The position numbers and the translations under genes are program-made. The notes under the pieces were generated by a model. The model saw only the letters and a list, made by a program, of their open reading frames with translations. It did not search any database and had not been told where the DNA came from. 64,000 bases of DNA from Campylobacter cuniculorum DSM 23162 = LMG 24588 (GTDB taxonomy: Bacteria; Campylobacterota; Campylobacteria; Campylobacterales; Campylobacteraceae). Positions within the stretch are counted from its first letter, which is position 1. Each line of letters starts with the position of its first letter. The DNA lies in contig NZ_CP020867.1 in NCBI RefSeq assembly GCF_002104335.1, positions 1,867,012 through 1,931,011 of the forward strand. The letters run 5' to 3'. Of the stretch, positions 19,595 through 29,915 are shown piece by piece.

Positions 19595-20653
19595 TTAAGG
19601 TTCTAGCTTGAAAATTGTATCGCTTTGAATGGCGATAGGAATCTGTTTTCTTGGTTTGCTCCAGTCATGACAATAATCACAAGCCTTAAAAAAATCTTGT
19701 GCATAAAAATCAAAAAATCTTTGCTTTTCATCTTCTAAATTGATAAAATCTCCCTCAAATTCCTCCAGCCCTTTAAGTCGTGAAAGTGAGCTTGCCACAG
19801 GGCAAACGAAGATGGCTCCTTTTGGGGCTAGGGCGTGAGCATTTTCTTTTAATTTTCCCTCTTCATTGCGAATTCCCTCCGCACTCATTAAACTCACACA
19901 AGGCATTTTGCAAAAATGGAAATTTTCGATGATTTTTTCTTTAGAACGATTCCTTTTATAAATTTTTCCAGGATCGGTCCATTTTGCATTTTCTCCGCTA
20001 CTATCTAAAGAAAATGGGATTTTATAAAGTTTTAAATTTCTTAAAATACTTTCTTGTTCGCGTTTAATCTTTAAATTAGGCGATAAAGAATAATCACTAA
20101 TGGTCACCTTTCTAAATTTTGAAGAATGCTTTAGTGCTTTTAGTAAATCGTCGCTAAAATCAACTGTTCCATTGCTAACCAAAGAAAAAGTATAAATTTT
20201 ATCTTGTTGTTCTAAATACTCTACAAGTTCGGGCAATTCTTTGAAAAGCAAAGGCTCACCACCTATGATTCTAAGCCTTTGTATGCTATCGACCCTTTTA
20301 AACAAAGCTTCTAAGGATTCTTTTAGTCCTTGCAAAGTGGAGGCGTATTGTTTTTGTGGCTCAAAATATTGCATAAGATTGTTGCAAGATTCGCAACGCA
20401 TTGTGCATTTTGTCGTTAAGACAAGTTCCAAATAGGGCAAATCCACCTTACCCTGCAAAACCCTTTTTTCAAAATAAGATTTTAAGAAAAATTTTTTCAT
20501 AAGACTCGCAAAAGGAATTCTAAATACACGCGAAATTCCTCTTTTTCCGTTTAAATATGAAGCACGCCAAGAAATGTTTGGTTTAATGTATCGCTCTTTA
20601 AATACAGCATTTTGTAAATATTTATGGGGGGGGGTATAAGCAGTTTTTATCAT
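19595..20653 (-). CDS. phase-variable radical SAM protein, function unknown
   Basis: 352 aa. The radical SAM cluster is CTMRCESC (Cx3Cx2C) after LELVLTTK, followed by RIIGGEPLLFKELPEL (the GGEP motif) and SLVSNGTV. Extra C-terminal cysteines (FCKMPC, ICPVAS, CDYCHDW) suggest a second cluster region as in SPASM/twitch proteins. I start it at 20653: TTGGAGG lies 6 bases upstream and this avoids overlap with the MFS gene. A C9 tract six codons in (TAYTPPHKY) makes it phase variable; at nine it is ON, and ten would give an immediate TAA. It follows an MFS transporter by 40 bases, suggesting that a modified small molecule or peptide is made and exported, which is only inference. Confidence 0.8.
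   Translation of the reverse strand: MIKTAYTPPHKYLQNAVFKERYIKPNISWRASYLNGKRGISRVFRIPFASLMKKFFLKSYFEKRVLQGKVDLPYLELVLTTKCTMRCESCNNLMQYFEPQKQYASTLQGLKESLEALFKRVDSIQRLRIIGGEPLLFKELPELVEYLEQQDKIYTFSLVSNGTVDFSDDLLKALKHSSKFRKVTISDYSLSPNLKIKREQESILRNLKLYKIPFSLDSSGENAKWTDPGKIYKRNRSKEKIIENFHFCKMPCVSLMSAEGIRNEEGKLKENAHALAPKGAIFVCPVASSLSRLKGLEEFEGDFINLEDEKQRFFDFYAQDFFKACDYCHDWSKPRKQIPIAIQSDTIFKLEP
20626..20634 (-). repeat. C9 (coding strand) tract in radical SAM gene
   Basis: Nine G on the plus strand, codons Thr-Pro-Pro-His near the N-terminus of the radical SAM protein. One extra base creates an immediate stop. Confidence 0.9.
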
Positions 20654-20693
20654 TAAAATCCTCCAAGAATAAATTTGCAAATTATATAAAAAA

Positions 20694-21962
20694 TTAATTA
20701 AAATTATTCTTTGATTTGAGAAAGAAAAAAGGCACAATCACAGCATAAATCACCACAGCCCAAACTAAAAACATAGGAATGAGTCCGATTTGTCGCACGA
20801 TGGGTTGAGAGATAATGGGCGAGAGAAATTGCCCTAAAAAGATACAACTTGCAAGGATTCCATAGGCTCTTGCCCTTGCATTTTCTGGGCAGATTGAAAA
20901 CAAATAGGCAGAATTATTCACAAGCATAATTCCCCCGCCCATTCCAAGCAAGGCTAAAGAGATAAGGACATTGACATAGCTGTGAATGAAATATAAAAGC
21001 AAGAAAGAAGTCCCTACAATAAAGAGCGTGAGAATGTAGATTTGCTTGATATTAAGAACCTTAACAATGACCTTATAACTCAAAGAGAAAAAGCCATAAC
21101 AAAAAGCTGAAACAGACATTGAAACGCCTATGTATTTAGGGTCAAGCCCCAAATGCTCCTCGATATAATAGGGAAGTTGCGTTGGAGAAATATAATAAAT
21201 CACCATAATAAAAAATCCTATAAAATAAATAGGAAAAAACTGCCAATAATTCGCCTTTGCTTCCACTTCAGTGTGATTGTAAAATTTAAATTTTCTAGGC
21301 TCAAAAAGATACATAAATGCTAAAAGTGTGATTAAAATTCCAAGTCCATAGACCAAAAAAGGATAGCACCAAGAATAGCTTGAAAGATAACCTGCAATAG
21401 AAATGAAAATTGCCCCACCTATTGCACAAAAAAATCCCTGCCAACTCAACGCATTTTCTCTGCGGTTAAATCCCCCATAACTATAATAATCTCCAAGCAA
21501 GGCTGAAGCTCCCGTCATAATGAAGGCTGTTGCCATTCCAAAAATCGCCCTTGAAGTGAGAATCGCATAAATATCATTTAAGAAAAATCCGCTCACGCCC
21601 GATAGCGTCCATATAATCATCGCAGGGAAAACAAAACAAAGTTTGCCAAATTTATCCATAAGCATTCCTGCAATGGGAGAGAGTATCACAACAAAAATTG
21701 CAGGAATGGTCAGCACAAGACGCGTTAAAATATCCAAATGCTCAAAAGCAAAAATTTCTAAAAATGAAGTTTGATTTTGCAAAATTTCTTCAAAATGCCT
21801 CGTGATTGTCGGTAAAGCTGAAGTTATCACAACGCTACCTAGAACGGTCATCGCCGCCATAGAAAAGAGGGCGATTTTAAAAGCGGGATTTTCTGTAATT
21901 TCAACGAGTTTTTTGTCAAGCTTTGTGTCATTAGGGTGAAATTTGTGTTGTTTTTTGGGCAT
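20694..21962 (-). CDS. MFS transporter
   Basis: 422 aa with 12 predicted membrane segments and the MFS loop motif GMLMDKFGK between helices 2 and 3. The N-terminal 30 residues are a charged cytoplasmic extension. The arrangement resembles drug/metabolite exporters of the Bcr/EmrD type, but the substrate is not apparent. Upstream of and co-oriented with the radical SAM gene; probably one transcript. Confidence 0.85.
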   Translation of the reverse strand: MPKKQHKFHPNDTKLDKKLVEITENPAFKIALFSMAAMTVLGSVVITSALPTITRHFEEILQNQTSFLEIFAFEHLDILTRLVLTIPAIFVVILSPIAGMLMDKFGKLCFVFPAMIIWTLSGVSGFFLNDIYAILTSRAIFGMATAFIMTGASALLGDYYSYGGFNRRENALSWQGFFCAIGGAIFISIAGYLSSYSWCYPFLVYGLGILITLLAFMYLFEPRKFKFYNHTEVEAKANYWQFFPIYFIGFFIMVIYYISPTQLPYYIEEHLGLDPKYIGVSMSVSAFCYGFFSLSYKVIVKVLNIKQIYILTLFIVGTSFLLLYFIHSYVNVLISLALLGMGGGIMLVNNSAYLFSICPENARARAYGILASCIFLGQFLSPIISQPIVRQIGLIPMFLVWAVVIYAVIVPFFFLKSKNNFN

Positions 21963-22442
21963 AATATGTTCCTTTTTGTTATATAAATGAATTGATTTTA
22001 TAATAAATCCTTTTAGCTTAAAACTTCTTTATAACTGAAAAATAATCAATGAAGGACATTTGAGAAAAGAGGGATCATTGAGCATTTTCAAAGTCTTTTA
22101 AATCGATTTTGCAAAATTTAAATTTTGTCTCATAGAAAAAAATTAAATAAAAAAATAATTGATAATAAATTTTATCTCAATATTGATATAAACTGATATA
22201 AAATTTAAAATACAAAATGTTTTAATGATTGATTTCAATGCATATAATTTTATACTACTTTTTTATACTACTTTGCAAAATTATAAAGATTCTAGGATTT
22301 TTATATTGATTAAAAATTTTTAACGCAAGAATTTTTAATCAAAGGGAAAAATTATAATGCTTTTATAGCTTTAAATCTTAATGGTCTAAAGTGCTATTTT
22401 TTACATAATCTAAATTTCAACCCCTATTTTTAGAAAATCAAG
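21963..22442. other. AT-rich spacer with an 11-bp inverted repeat
   Basis: No gene seen. An 11-bp inverted repeat (GATTAAAAATT / AATTTTTAATC) spans 22308-22340 and could be a weak terminator of the rlmN transcript or of nothing. A short TTTTATACTAC motif occurs twice near 22251-22273. Confidence 0.4.
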
Positions 22443-22544
22443 TTATTTTTTTTTCTTGTCTAAAATCACATAAACCATACCGCCAAAGCCTATAAAAACC
22501 ACCAAAGCAATAAAAATCAATTCTATAATATCTAAGGTATTCAT
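22443..22544 (-). CDS. 33-aa single-pass membrane protein coupled to rlmN
   Basis: ATG at 22544 overlaps the rlmN stop as ATGA, with AGGAG about nine bases upstream inside rlmN. It encodes one hydrophobic helix ([20 protein letters not shown]) and a lysine tail KKKK. C. jejuni has a small hypothetical gene directly after its rlmN (Cj1714), so it is probably conserved. Function unknown. Confidence 0.7.
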   Translation of the reverse strand: MNTLDIIELIFIALVVFIGFGGMVYVILDKKKK

Positions 22545-23611
22545 AACTCTTCACTCCTTTGCTTAAGTTGCCCACAAGCCGCTAATATATCAAGCCCTTT
22601 GCTTTCTCTAATCGTGCATGTGATACCTTTTTCTCTCATAAATTTTTGAAATTCAAGGGCTTTTTGCATACAAGGACGTTTATAAATGCTTCCTTCATAG
22701 GGGTTAAAAAGAATCAAATTGACTTTAGCTTTGATACCATTTAAAAGCTTTACAAGTTCTTTAGCGTGTTCGCGTTTATCATTGATATTGTCAATTAAAA
22801 GGTATTCAAACATAATTCTTTTTCTTTGATTGATAGGAAATTCACGAATAGCACTCATAATTGAAGCGATATTATAAGCTTTGTTTATAGGCATGAGCTC
22901 TGTTCTTAATGCATCATTGACTGCGTGCAGGGATATTGCAAGTAAAACTCCTAAATTCATTTGTCCTAATTCCTTAATCTGCTTTGCTAAACCACTTGTG
23001 CTAATGGTTTGACGACGCGGACTGATTGCAAAAGTATCATTATGAGCTAAAATTCGCACGGCTTTGCTAACATTTTTAAGATTATCTAAGGGTTCTCCCA
23101 TACCCATATAAACTATATTGACTCGGTGTTCGTAGGGAATTTTATTGTGTTTTTTTATCCATAAAACCTGCCCGACTATCTCTCCAGCACTTAAATTTCT
23201 TTTCAAACCACCTTTTGCTGTAAGACAAAAACTGCAACCACTTCTACATCCCACTTGCGAAGAGATGCATAAAGTGTATTTAGTATGAGAAATTCTCTTT
23301 CCTTTTTCATCAAATTTTTCCTTTTTCATCGGTAAAAGCACAGCTTCTATGCGTAAGCCATCATTAAGCTCAAAAAGATATTTAATGCTTCCATCTTGAC
23401 TTTGTAAAAAATTCACACATTGAAGAGGGGAAAAATGATATTTCTGTCCTAATTTTAGTCTTAAATCCTTTGATAATGAGCTCATAGAATCAAAATCATC
23501 GACATATTTTTGATAAATCCATTGACAAAGTTGTTTCACGTGAAACATTGGTTTGATTTCATTTTCAAGCTCTTCAGGTAAAAAATCTAAAATATTTATA
23601 AGTTTTTTCAA
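22541..23611 (-). CDS. rlmN: 23S rRNA / tRNA adenine-C2 methyltransferase
   Basis: 356 aa radical SAM enzyme methylating A2503 of 23S rRNA and A37 of some tRNAs. The cluster motif is CRSGCSFC after CISSQVG, followed by [11 protein letters not shown]; the C-terminal ILAACGQL holds the catalytic cysteine. Its last bases overlap the start of a small membrane protein gene. Confidence 0.97.
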   Translation of the reverse strand: MKKLINILDFLPEELENEIKPMFHVKQLCQWIYQKYVDDFDSMSSLSKDLRLKLGQKYHFSPLQCVNFLQSQDGSIKYLFELNDGLRIEAVLLPMKKEKFDEKGKRISHTKYTLCISSQVGCRSGCSFCLTAKGGLKRNLSAGEIVGQVLWIKKHNKIPYEHRVNIVYMGMGEPLDNLKNVSKAVRILAHNDTFAISPRRQTISTSGLAKQIKELGQMNLGVLLAISLHAVNDALRTELMPINKAYNIASIMSAIREFPINQRKRIMFEYLLIDNINDKREHAKELVKLLNGIKAKVNLILFNPYEGSIYKRPCMQKALEFQKFMREKGITCTIRESKGLDILAACGQLKQRSEEL

Positions 23612-23692
23612 AAATATTCCTTATTGTTTTTTCAAAATCATTCTTTAAAATTTTATTTTATCACAAAATATATTTTGTATAATGGTTTAAGA

Positions 23693-24229
23693 TTATAAAA
23701 AATTTTCATCCATAAAATCAACCAGAAAATTCTCAAGTTTTTCTTTAGCTTTTTGATGGTTTTTAATAAAATCTTTATGGGCATTTTCATCACAAAAATT
23801 TGTTGCACATAAAATGCATTCGGCTTTTATATGCATTTTTTTTGCAACACTTAAAACTGAAAAAGCCTCCATATTTTCAAAATCTAAACCCAAATTTGAA
23901 AATTCCTCTGCGGCTTTTTTATTTTGACAAATATAATTTGAAGAATTAATCTTATAAGTTTCACGTGAAACATTAAGATTGATTTCATTTAAAGCAGGGG
24001 TATAAAAATTTGCACTAAGTTTAGAAAATTCTATATTAAAAGCGTGAGAACTTCTATAAATTTTTAAAATTTCTCCTTGATTATAAATTCCGCAAGTGCC
24101 TATAAATATAAGTGTTTTCGGTTTTGATTCCAAACAAAGCCTTGTTAAATTGATAGCAGATTCTATCAATCCTATTCCTATATTTTTTGCAAATTTAAAA
24201 CTTTCATTTCCACCTGCACAAACAATCAT
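23693..24229 (-). CDS. nucleoside phosphorylase / nucleosidase-like protein
   Basis: About 178 aa. MIVCAGGNESFKFAKNIGIGLIESAI and LIFIGTCGIYNQG resemble the base and phosphate site segments of the PNP/MTAN superfamily, and FENMEAFSVLSVAKK matches the conserved MExxA active-site helix. The family is short compared with MTAN. I favour the ATG at 24229, preceded by GAGG, over a TTG at 24256. Lies between rlmN and the divergent ksgA, as in C. jejuni (Cj1712). The precise substrate is unknown. Confidence 0.7.
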   Translation of the reverse strand: MIVCAGGNESFKFAKNIGIGLIESAINLTRLCLESKPKTLIFIGTCGIYNQGEILKIYRSSHAFNIEFSKLSANFYTPALNEINLNVSRETYKINSSNYICQNKKAAEEFSNLGLDFENMEAFSVLSVAKKMHIKAECILCATNFCDENAHKDFIKNHQKAKEKLENFLVDFMDENFL

Positions 24230-24320
24230 TAAATCCGCCTCAATTGAAAAATTCAAATAAATTCTACCAAAAAAAGACTTAATTAAGAATTTTTAGATAG
24301 AATAAAAAGTTTAAAAATAT

Positions 24321-25103
24321 ATGATTAAAGCTAAAAAGTATTATGGACAAAATTTTTTAACCGATAAAAATGTTTTAAAACAAATCATCCAAGCCATACC
24401 CAAAGGGACTCAAAATATCGTTGAAATTGGGTCTGGCTTAGGTGATTTAACGCAAGAACTTTTGAAAATTTCAAGGGTAAAAGCTTATGAAATTGATGAT
24501 AAGTTGATACCCTATTTAAAAAAGAAATTTCAAAAAGAATTAGAGTGTGAGAAATTAAAATTGTTTCATCAAGATGCCAATAAAATTGACTCTTTTGATG
24601 AAAATAAATATCTTTTGGTTGCAAATTTGCCCTATTATATAGCAAGTCGTTTGATTCTAAAGGCTTTAGAAGATGAGCATTGTTTAGGGTTGATTGTGAT
24701 GATTCAAAAAGAAATGGCACTTAAATTTTGTGCAAATGAAGGCGAAAGTGAATTTTCATCTTTAGCTGTTTTAAGTGCAATGATTTGCGAGAGAAAGATG
24801 CTCTTTGAAGTTGAACCTTCTTGTTTTAATCCTCCGCCAAAGGTTACTTCAGCGGTGATAAGTTTGATTAAAAAAGGAGAATTTAAAGATTTTTGTGAGC
24901 TTTGGTCTTTTAAAGCTTTCTTAAAAGATTGTTTTAAATCTCCAAGAAAGCAGCTTTTAAAGAATTTAAAGCTTCACAGAGAAAAAATTACAGAGCTTTT
25001 AAATCAATTTGAGCTTAAAGAAAATATAAGACCACACGAAATTTGCGTTGATTTATACCTTGAAATTTATAAAAAATTAAAGGATAAATATGAACGAAAA
25101 TAA
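24321..25103 (+). CDS. rsmA: 16S rRNA dimethyladenosine transferase
   Basis: 260 aa (ksgA). Dimethylates two adjacent adenines at the 3' end of 16S rRNA. QNFLTDKNVLKQI, EIGSGLGDLTQELL (motif I) and NLPYYIAS (motif IV) are all present. It overlaps the following rnj gene by 14 bases. Confidence 0.96.
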   Translation: MIKAKKYYGQNFLTDKNVLKQIIQAIPKGTQNIVEIGSGLGDLTQELLKISRVKAYEIDDKLIPYLKKKFQKELECEKLKLFHQDANKIDSFDENKYLLVANLPYYIASRLILKALEDEHCLGLIVMIQKEMALKFCANEGESEFSSLAVLSAMICERKMLFEVEPSCFNPPPKVTSAVISLIKKGEFKDFCELWSFKAFLKDCFKSPRKQLLKNLKLHREKITELLNQFELKENIRPHEICVDLYLEIYKKLKDKYERK

Positions 25104-27072
25104 TGAAAATAACACCACTATAAACAATGCTCAAAATCCTAATTCAAGCTCTAAAAACAATAAACGATACAAATACAAAAATCGCAGAAAAAAGCTCGCC
25201 GATTCCCTTAATGTCGAAGGTGCTGCTAAACAAGAAACACATTCTCAAACCAACGCGAATCAGTCCCCAACAAATAAAAAGAAAAAAAACCGCAATCTTC
25301 CAACAAAGCTCATAGGAGATGAGGATTGGCAAATTGAGATTGCTAAGAGCATAGAAGCAAATAGAATTTCACATGAAAATCGTTTGTATCCACTTAAATA
25401 TAATAACTCAAGCGAACATAAAATTCGCATCACTCCTTTGGGCGGTTTGGGTGAGATAGGTGGAAATATCACAATTTTTGAAACAAATAATGATGCAATT
25501 ATCGTCGATATTGGAATGAGTTTTCCCGATGGAACAATGCATGGAGTGGATATTATAATCCCTGATTTTGACTATGTGCGAAAAATTAAGGATAAGATAA
25601 GAGCCATTATCATCACTCATGCTCACGAGGATCATATAGGTGCTGTGCCATATTTTTTTAAAGAATTTCAATTTCCTATTTATGCCACACCTTTAGCTTT
25701 AGGTATGATTTCAAATAAATTTGAAGAACATGGATTGAAAAATGAACGCAAGTGGTTTAGACCTGTGGAAAAACGCAAGGTTTATGAAATAGGTGATTTT
25801 GATATAGAATGGATTCATATCACGCATTCTATCATCGATGCTTCAGCCTTAGCAATAAAAACAAAGGCTGGAACGATAATTCACACGGGAGATTTTAAAA
25901 TCGACCAAACTCCCATTGATAATTATCCCAGTGATTTAGGGCGCTTAGCACATTATGGAGAAGAGGGTGTGCTTTGTCTTTTAAGTGATAGCACAAATTC
26001 TTACAAAGAGGGCTATACAAAGAGCGAAAGTTCTGTTGGACCTACTTTTGATCAAATTTTTGCTAAAACAAAAGGTCGGGTGATTATGAGTACTTTTAGC
26101 TCAAATATACATCGCGTCTATCAAGCCATAACTTATGGGTTAAAATATGGCAGAAAAGTCTGTGTTATAGGGCGTTCAATGGAAAGAAATTTATACACAA
26201 CTATGGAGCTTGGTTATATAAAATTGGACAGAAAAATTTTCATCGATGCCGATGAGGTGAGCAAATACAAAGACAATGAAGTTTTAATCGTAACCACAGG
26301 TTCTCAAGGTGAAACAATGAGTGCTCTTTATAGAATGGCAACCGATGAGCATAAATTCATCAAAATCAAACCAAGCGATCAAATCATCATTTCAGCTAAG
26401 GCTATACCGGGAAATGAAACGAGTGTTTCTGCTGTGCTTGATTATTTGCTTAAGGCTGGAGCTAAGGTAGCGTATCAAGAATTTAGCGAAATTCATGTCA
26501 GCGGACATGCAAGCATAGAAGAGCAAAAACTTATGCTTACATTGACAAAGCCTAAATTTTTTCTTCCAATTCACGGCGAATACAATCACATCAACAAACA
26601 CAAAGAAACAGCCATAAAATGCGGGATTGCTGAAAGAAATATTTATCTTATGAGCGATGGGGATCAAATTGAGCTTTGTCAAAAATATATCAAGCGTCTT
26701 AAAACCGTCAAAACCGGAAAAGTCTTTGTGGATAATCAAATCAATAAGCAAATCGCTCACGATGTTGTCATCGACAGACAAAAACTTGCCGATAATGGGA
26801 TTGTAGTGATTATCGCTCAACTTGATAAGGCTTCAAAAACTCTTATCAATAAACCAAGAGTTTTTAGCTATGGTTTGGTTGCGGACAAACAGGATGGGGT
26901 TTTTTCAAAAGAAATGGTTGAGATTTTAGGACAATTTTTCATCAATATCAAAGACGAAGTGCTTAATGACCCAAAATTCCTAGAAAATCAAATACGTCAA
27001 GTATTAAGAAAACATATTTTTAGAAAAATTAAAAAATACCCCACCATAGTGCCTACAATTTTCATCATGTAG
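25090..27072 (+). CDS. rnj: ribonuclease J
   Basis: 660 aa metallo-beta-lactamase/beta-CASP nuclease for mRNA decay and RNA maturation. After a poorly conserved, asparagine- and lysine-rich N-terminal extension of about 110 residues (as in Helicobacter) the catalytic domain begins RITPLGGLGEIGGN with zinc ligands in HAHEDHIG; HVSGHA and PIHGEY complete the site. Start overlaps ksgA, so the two are coupled. Confidence 0.95.
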   Translation: MNENNENNTTINNAQNPNSSSKNNKRYKYKNRRKKLADSLNVEGAAKQETHSQTNANQSPTNKKKKNRNLPTKLIGDEDWQIEIAKSIEANRISHENRLYPLKYNNSSEHKIRITPLGGLGEIGGNITIFETNNDAIIVDIGMSFPDGTMHGVDIIIPDFDYVRKIKDKIRAIIITHAHEDHIGAVPYFFKEFQFPIYATPLALGMISNKFEEHGLKNERKWFRPVEKRKVYEIGDFDIEWIHITHSIIDASALAIKTKAGTIIHTGDFKIDQTPIDNYPSDLGRLAHYGEEGVLCLLSDSTNSYKEGYTKSESSVGPTFDQIFAKTKGRVIMSTFSSNIHRVYQAITYGLKYGRKVCVIGRSMERNLYTTMELGYIKLDRKIFIDADEVSKYKDNEVLIVTTGSQGETMSALYRMATDEHKFIKIKPSDQIIISAKAIPGNETSVSAVLDYLLKAGAKVAYQEFSEIHVSGHASIEEQKLMLTLTKPKFFLPIHGEYNHINKHKETAIKCGIAERNIYLMSDGDQIELCQKYIKRLKTVKTGKVFVDNQINKQIAHDVVIDRQKLADNGIVVIIAQLDKASKTLINKPRVFSYGLVADKQDGVFSKEMVEILGQFFINIKDEVLNDPKFLENQIRQVLRKHIFRKIKKYPTIVPTIFIM

Positions 27073-27091
27073 AATTTATTTGAGTGTTTCA

Positions 27092-27853
27092 ATGAGAATC
27101 AATCAATTCATATCGCATAATACAAGCCATTCAAGACGCGAAGCAGACGAACTCATCAAACAAGGTTTGGTAAAAATCAATGCCAAAATTGCTCAATTTA
27201 GCGATAGGGTTAAGCAGGAGGATAGGGTTTTTATTAAAGATAAAAGAATTCACAAAAAAACGCAATTTAGTGTTATCGTTTATCATAAGCAAAAAGGGGA
27301 GCTTGTTTCACATAAAGACGATAGAGGAAGGAAAACAATTTATGAAAATTTACCTAAAAAATTCAGCTCTTGGTTGAGTATAGGTCGTCTTGATTTTGCA
27401 AGTGAAGGTTTGATTTTGCTTACAGATTCTGCTTTGATTGCCTCTGCTTTGATGAAAAGTGATTTGGAGAGGGAGTATTATCTTAAAATCAAAGGACATA
27501 TTAACAAAGAAGTTGTTGAAGCTATGGAAAATGGCTTGGAAATTAAAAATGAAAAAAAAGGAGCTCATAGCAAAAGTAAAATCAGCTCTATGATGATTGC
27601 ACCCTTTTTGGAGTATGAAATTTTCGGTAGTAGCGGAGGATATACCAAACTACGTGTTGTGATAAATGAGGGGCAAAATAGAGAGCTTAGACGCTTTTTT
27701 GGACATTTTGACTTAAAAATTATGGATCTTAAAAGAGTTGCTTTTGGTATAGTTGAACTTGATATGTTAAGAGCTGGAAAATATCGGTATTTAGAAAAAA
27801 CAGAATATGAAAAACTTAGGGATTTTCTAAGAATCAATGCGATTAAATTTTAA
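27092..27853 (+). CDS. RsuA/RluB-family rRNA pseudouridine synthase
   Basis: 253 aa. An S4 domain (MRINQFISHNTSHSRREADELI) precedes the catalytic GRLDFASEGLILLTD with its essential aspartate, and GQNRELRRFFGHF near the end is typical of the RsuA/RluB/E/F group. I take the ATG at 27092; an in-frame TTG at 27080 is less likely because the family starts at MRIN. Third gene of the ksgA-rnj cluster. Confidence 0.92.
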   Translation: MRINQFISHNTSHSRREADELIKQGLVKINAKIAQFSDRVKQEDRVFIKDKRIHKKTQFSVIVYHKQKGELVSHKDDRGRKTIYENLPKKFSSWLSIGRLDFASEGLILLTDSALIASALMKSDLEREYYLKIKGHINKEVVEAMENGLEIKNEKKGAHSKSKISSMMIAPFLEYEIFGSSGGYTKLRVVINEGQNRELRRFFGHFDLKIMDLKRVAFGIVELDMLRAGKYRYLEKTEYEKLRDFLRINAIKF

Positions 27854-28114
27854 ATAAACTCAATTTACATCAAGATTATATTGCAGATAAATCAAGGGAT
27901 AAAAATTGAAACAAAACAATTTAAATCATACTAAATAAACAATATATCTTCAAAATCTATATTAAATTCTAATCCATTACACATAAACATTAAATTCTTT
28001 AAAATGTTTCACAGATATAAAAAACAATCGATTTAATTTATATGAGATGAATTTAAAATCATTTAAATGAATGAAATTATTTATCTCAATACTCTTTATA
28101 TAACTCAATAGCAT

Positions 28115-28139
28115 AAACCCTAGAAAGCTTCTAGGGTTT
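28115..28139 (-). terminator. hairpin after the chemoreceptor gene
   Basis: Perfect 11-bp stem AAACCCTAGAA / TTCTAGGGTTT with a 3-base loop, four bases past the chemoreceptor stop. It has no clean T run on the minus strand; likely a terminator and possibly bidirectional. Confidence 0.65.
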
Positions 28140-28142
28140 GTA

Positions 28143-29903
28143 TTAGAATTTCTTTTTATTCACATCTTCAAGGATGTTGTTTGCTATAGTGCTAACAGAA
28201 TTAGCAATGATAGAAGATTCATTAGCGATTTCAACATTGTCTTTTGTGCTTTGGTCAATCTGTGAAACACTCTCATTGATTTGAGTGATGCCTTGAGTTT
28301 GTTCTTTAATGCTTTCAGCCATATCATTGATGGATTGCACAAGTAAATTTGTATTGGCTTCTATCTCACTCAAAGACTTTTGAGTCCTTTCAGCAAGTTT
28401 TCTTACTTCATCAGCCACAACAGCAAAGCCGCGTCCATGTTCTCCTGCACGAGCTGCTTCAATGGCAGCATTAAGAGCGAGGAGATTGATTTGGTCAGCT
28501 ATATCTCCTATAATGCCTGTAACATTTTTAATGTCTTCACTTTGAGTGATAACATCACTAGTCTTTTGAGAGACATTTTGCATAGAAGAAGTGATTTGCT
28601 CTAAGGCTGCAGCGGTTTCTTCTAAAGAAGCTGCTTGGGAATTAGAGCTGGAGGTGAGAGATTGGACTGCGGTTTGGAGTTTAGTGCTTTCTCCTGCTAA
28701 GGCATTAGCAAATTCTGAACTTTGTCTGAGCATTTTAATGATTTCTTCTCCTAAGGCATTGGTTGTCACCTCAACATTTCCTGTGGCATTTTCTATTTTA
28801 TTTCTAAAGTCTAAGTGTTTGTATTCTTCAAAAATATCGTGGATGATATTCATATCACTTCCCACTCGACTTTGTAGAGCATCTAAGAGACGATTGAGCA
28901 CATTTTTAAGTTCTACGAGTTGAGGATTTCTTGGATTGGCTGTGATTCTTGCTGTGAGATTTCCTGATTCGACAATGCTCACTGTCTCTACAGATTCTTT
29001 TACAGCAGAATTGTCTTGTTCGAGTCCTTGTTTAGTCTTTTTAACACTTTGAGCAATCAAAGTAGTGATTTGCCCAAAATCATCTTTGGACTCATAAGGC
29101 AATAAATTAACATCATCACTCTCATGGTCAATATATTTAAAGAAAGAAATAATATTATGGTCTAAAATTTTTATTCCACGTATTAAAGAACCATAGAATA
29201 GCCATAAAGAAGGGAAGAATAAAATAGCAAAAACCGCTATAGAAGCTATAATGGTGAAATAAATCACCTCTTTGACTTCATCTGTAATGCTTAATACATC
29301 ATCTTTTATATATTCTTCAAGGGTATCGATATACACGCCTGTAGAAATCCAAATATTTTGTGTATTAGGAATTTTTTGTGCATAAGCTGCTTTAGGAGCA
29401 TCAACTAAAGTGCCATTTGGAAGTGGTTTAGAAAAAACAAAATATACAAATTCTCCTTTATCGCTTTGATTTTTAGAAGTTTTGTATAAATCACGCACAT
29501 AATAAACTCCGGCTTTATCTGTAGCATCGTATAAAGATTTTCCTATCAAATCTTTTCTTGTCGGGTGAGCTACAGGAGTGTATTCTTTATAAGCAAAATA
29601 ATAACCCGATTTATCGTCCTCAAAACGAAATTCCTCAATAGCTTTTGCTATAATTTCAATTTGAGCTTTTTCATCTAAACCTTTGACGATAGCACCTAAA
29701 GAATCTGCTAAAGAATCGGTTGCAAGTTTTATTTTTTGTTCGATTTCTGATTGAAAAACCCGTTTTAATTGAGCACGAGTATTCATTTCGATTTCTGATT
29801 CTCCTCTTACAAACAAAACTACAAAACAAGCAGCACAAATAAATGTTGTTAAAACGATACAAGCTAATTTGGCTTTAAAAGAAAGATGTTGATAAAAATT
29901 CAT
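28143..29903 (-). CDS. methyl-accepting chemotaxis protein (Tlp4-like)
   Basis: 586 aa. A first membrane segment (about 13-32) is followed by a periplasmic sensor of Cache type (the [19 protein letters not shown] region closes it), a second membrane segment near 215-240, a HAMP-like region and the conserved signalling hairpin [30 protein letters not shown]. Divergent from zupT, as C. jejuni Tlp4 (Cj0262c) is from Cj0263, so I infer that orthology. A G10 tract ends three bases before the ATG, where the Shine-Dalgarno should be. The ligand is not predictable. Confidence 0.92.
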   Translation of the reverse strand: MNFYQHLSFKAKLACIVLTTFICAACFVVLFVRGESEIEMNTRAQLKRVFQSEIEQKIKLATDSLADSLGAIVKGLDEKAQIEIIAKAIEEFRFEDDKSGYYFAYKEYTPVAHPTRKDLIGKSLYDATDKAGVYYVRDLYKTSKNQSDKGEFVYFVFSKPLPNGTLVDAPKAAYAQKIPNTQNIWISTGVYIDTLEEYIKDDVLSITDEVKEVIYFTIIASIAVFAILFFPSLWLFYGSLIRGIKILDHNIISFFKYIDHESDDVNLLPYESKDDFGQITTLIAQSVKKTKQGLEQDNSAVKESVETVSIVESGNLTARITANPRNPQLVELKNVLNRLLDALQSRVGSDMNIIHDIFEEYKHLDFRNKIENATGNVEVTTNALGEEIIKMLRQSSEFANALAGESTKLQTAVQSLTSSSNSQAASLEETAAALEQITSSMQNVSQKTSDVITQSEDIKNVTGIIGDIADQINLLALNAAIEAARAGEHGRGFAVVADEVRKLAERTQKSLSEIEANTNLLVQSINDMAESIKEQTQGITQINESVSQIDQSTKDNVEIANESSIIANSVSTIANNILEDVNKKKF

Positions 29904-29905
29904 AA

Positions 29906-29915
29906 CCCCCCCCCC
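29906..29915 (-). repeat. G10 tract at the chemoreceptor ribosome-binding site
   Basis: On the coding strand the order is AGAGAGA, G10, TT, ATG. The tract takes the place of, or forms, the Shine-Dalgarno. Length change would alter spacing between the AGGA further upstream or the GA-rich stretch and the ATG. Confidence 0.85.

Noticed and set aside
20694..20737. 28-residue N-terminal extension of the radical SAM protein
   Set aside because: Overlaps the MFS gene; the ATG at 20653 has a strong SD.
22251..22273. TTTTATACTAC direct repeat as a regulatory array
   Set aside because: Only two copies in a very AT-rich spacer; probably chance.
27350..27837. Antisense ORFs opposite rnj and the RsuA-family gene
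   Set aside because: No start signals and no recognisable protein; shadows of well-conserved genes.
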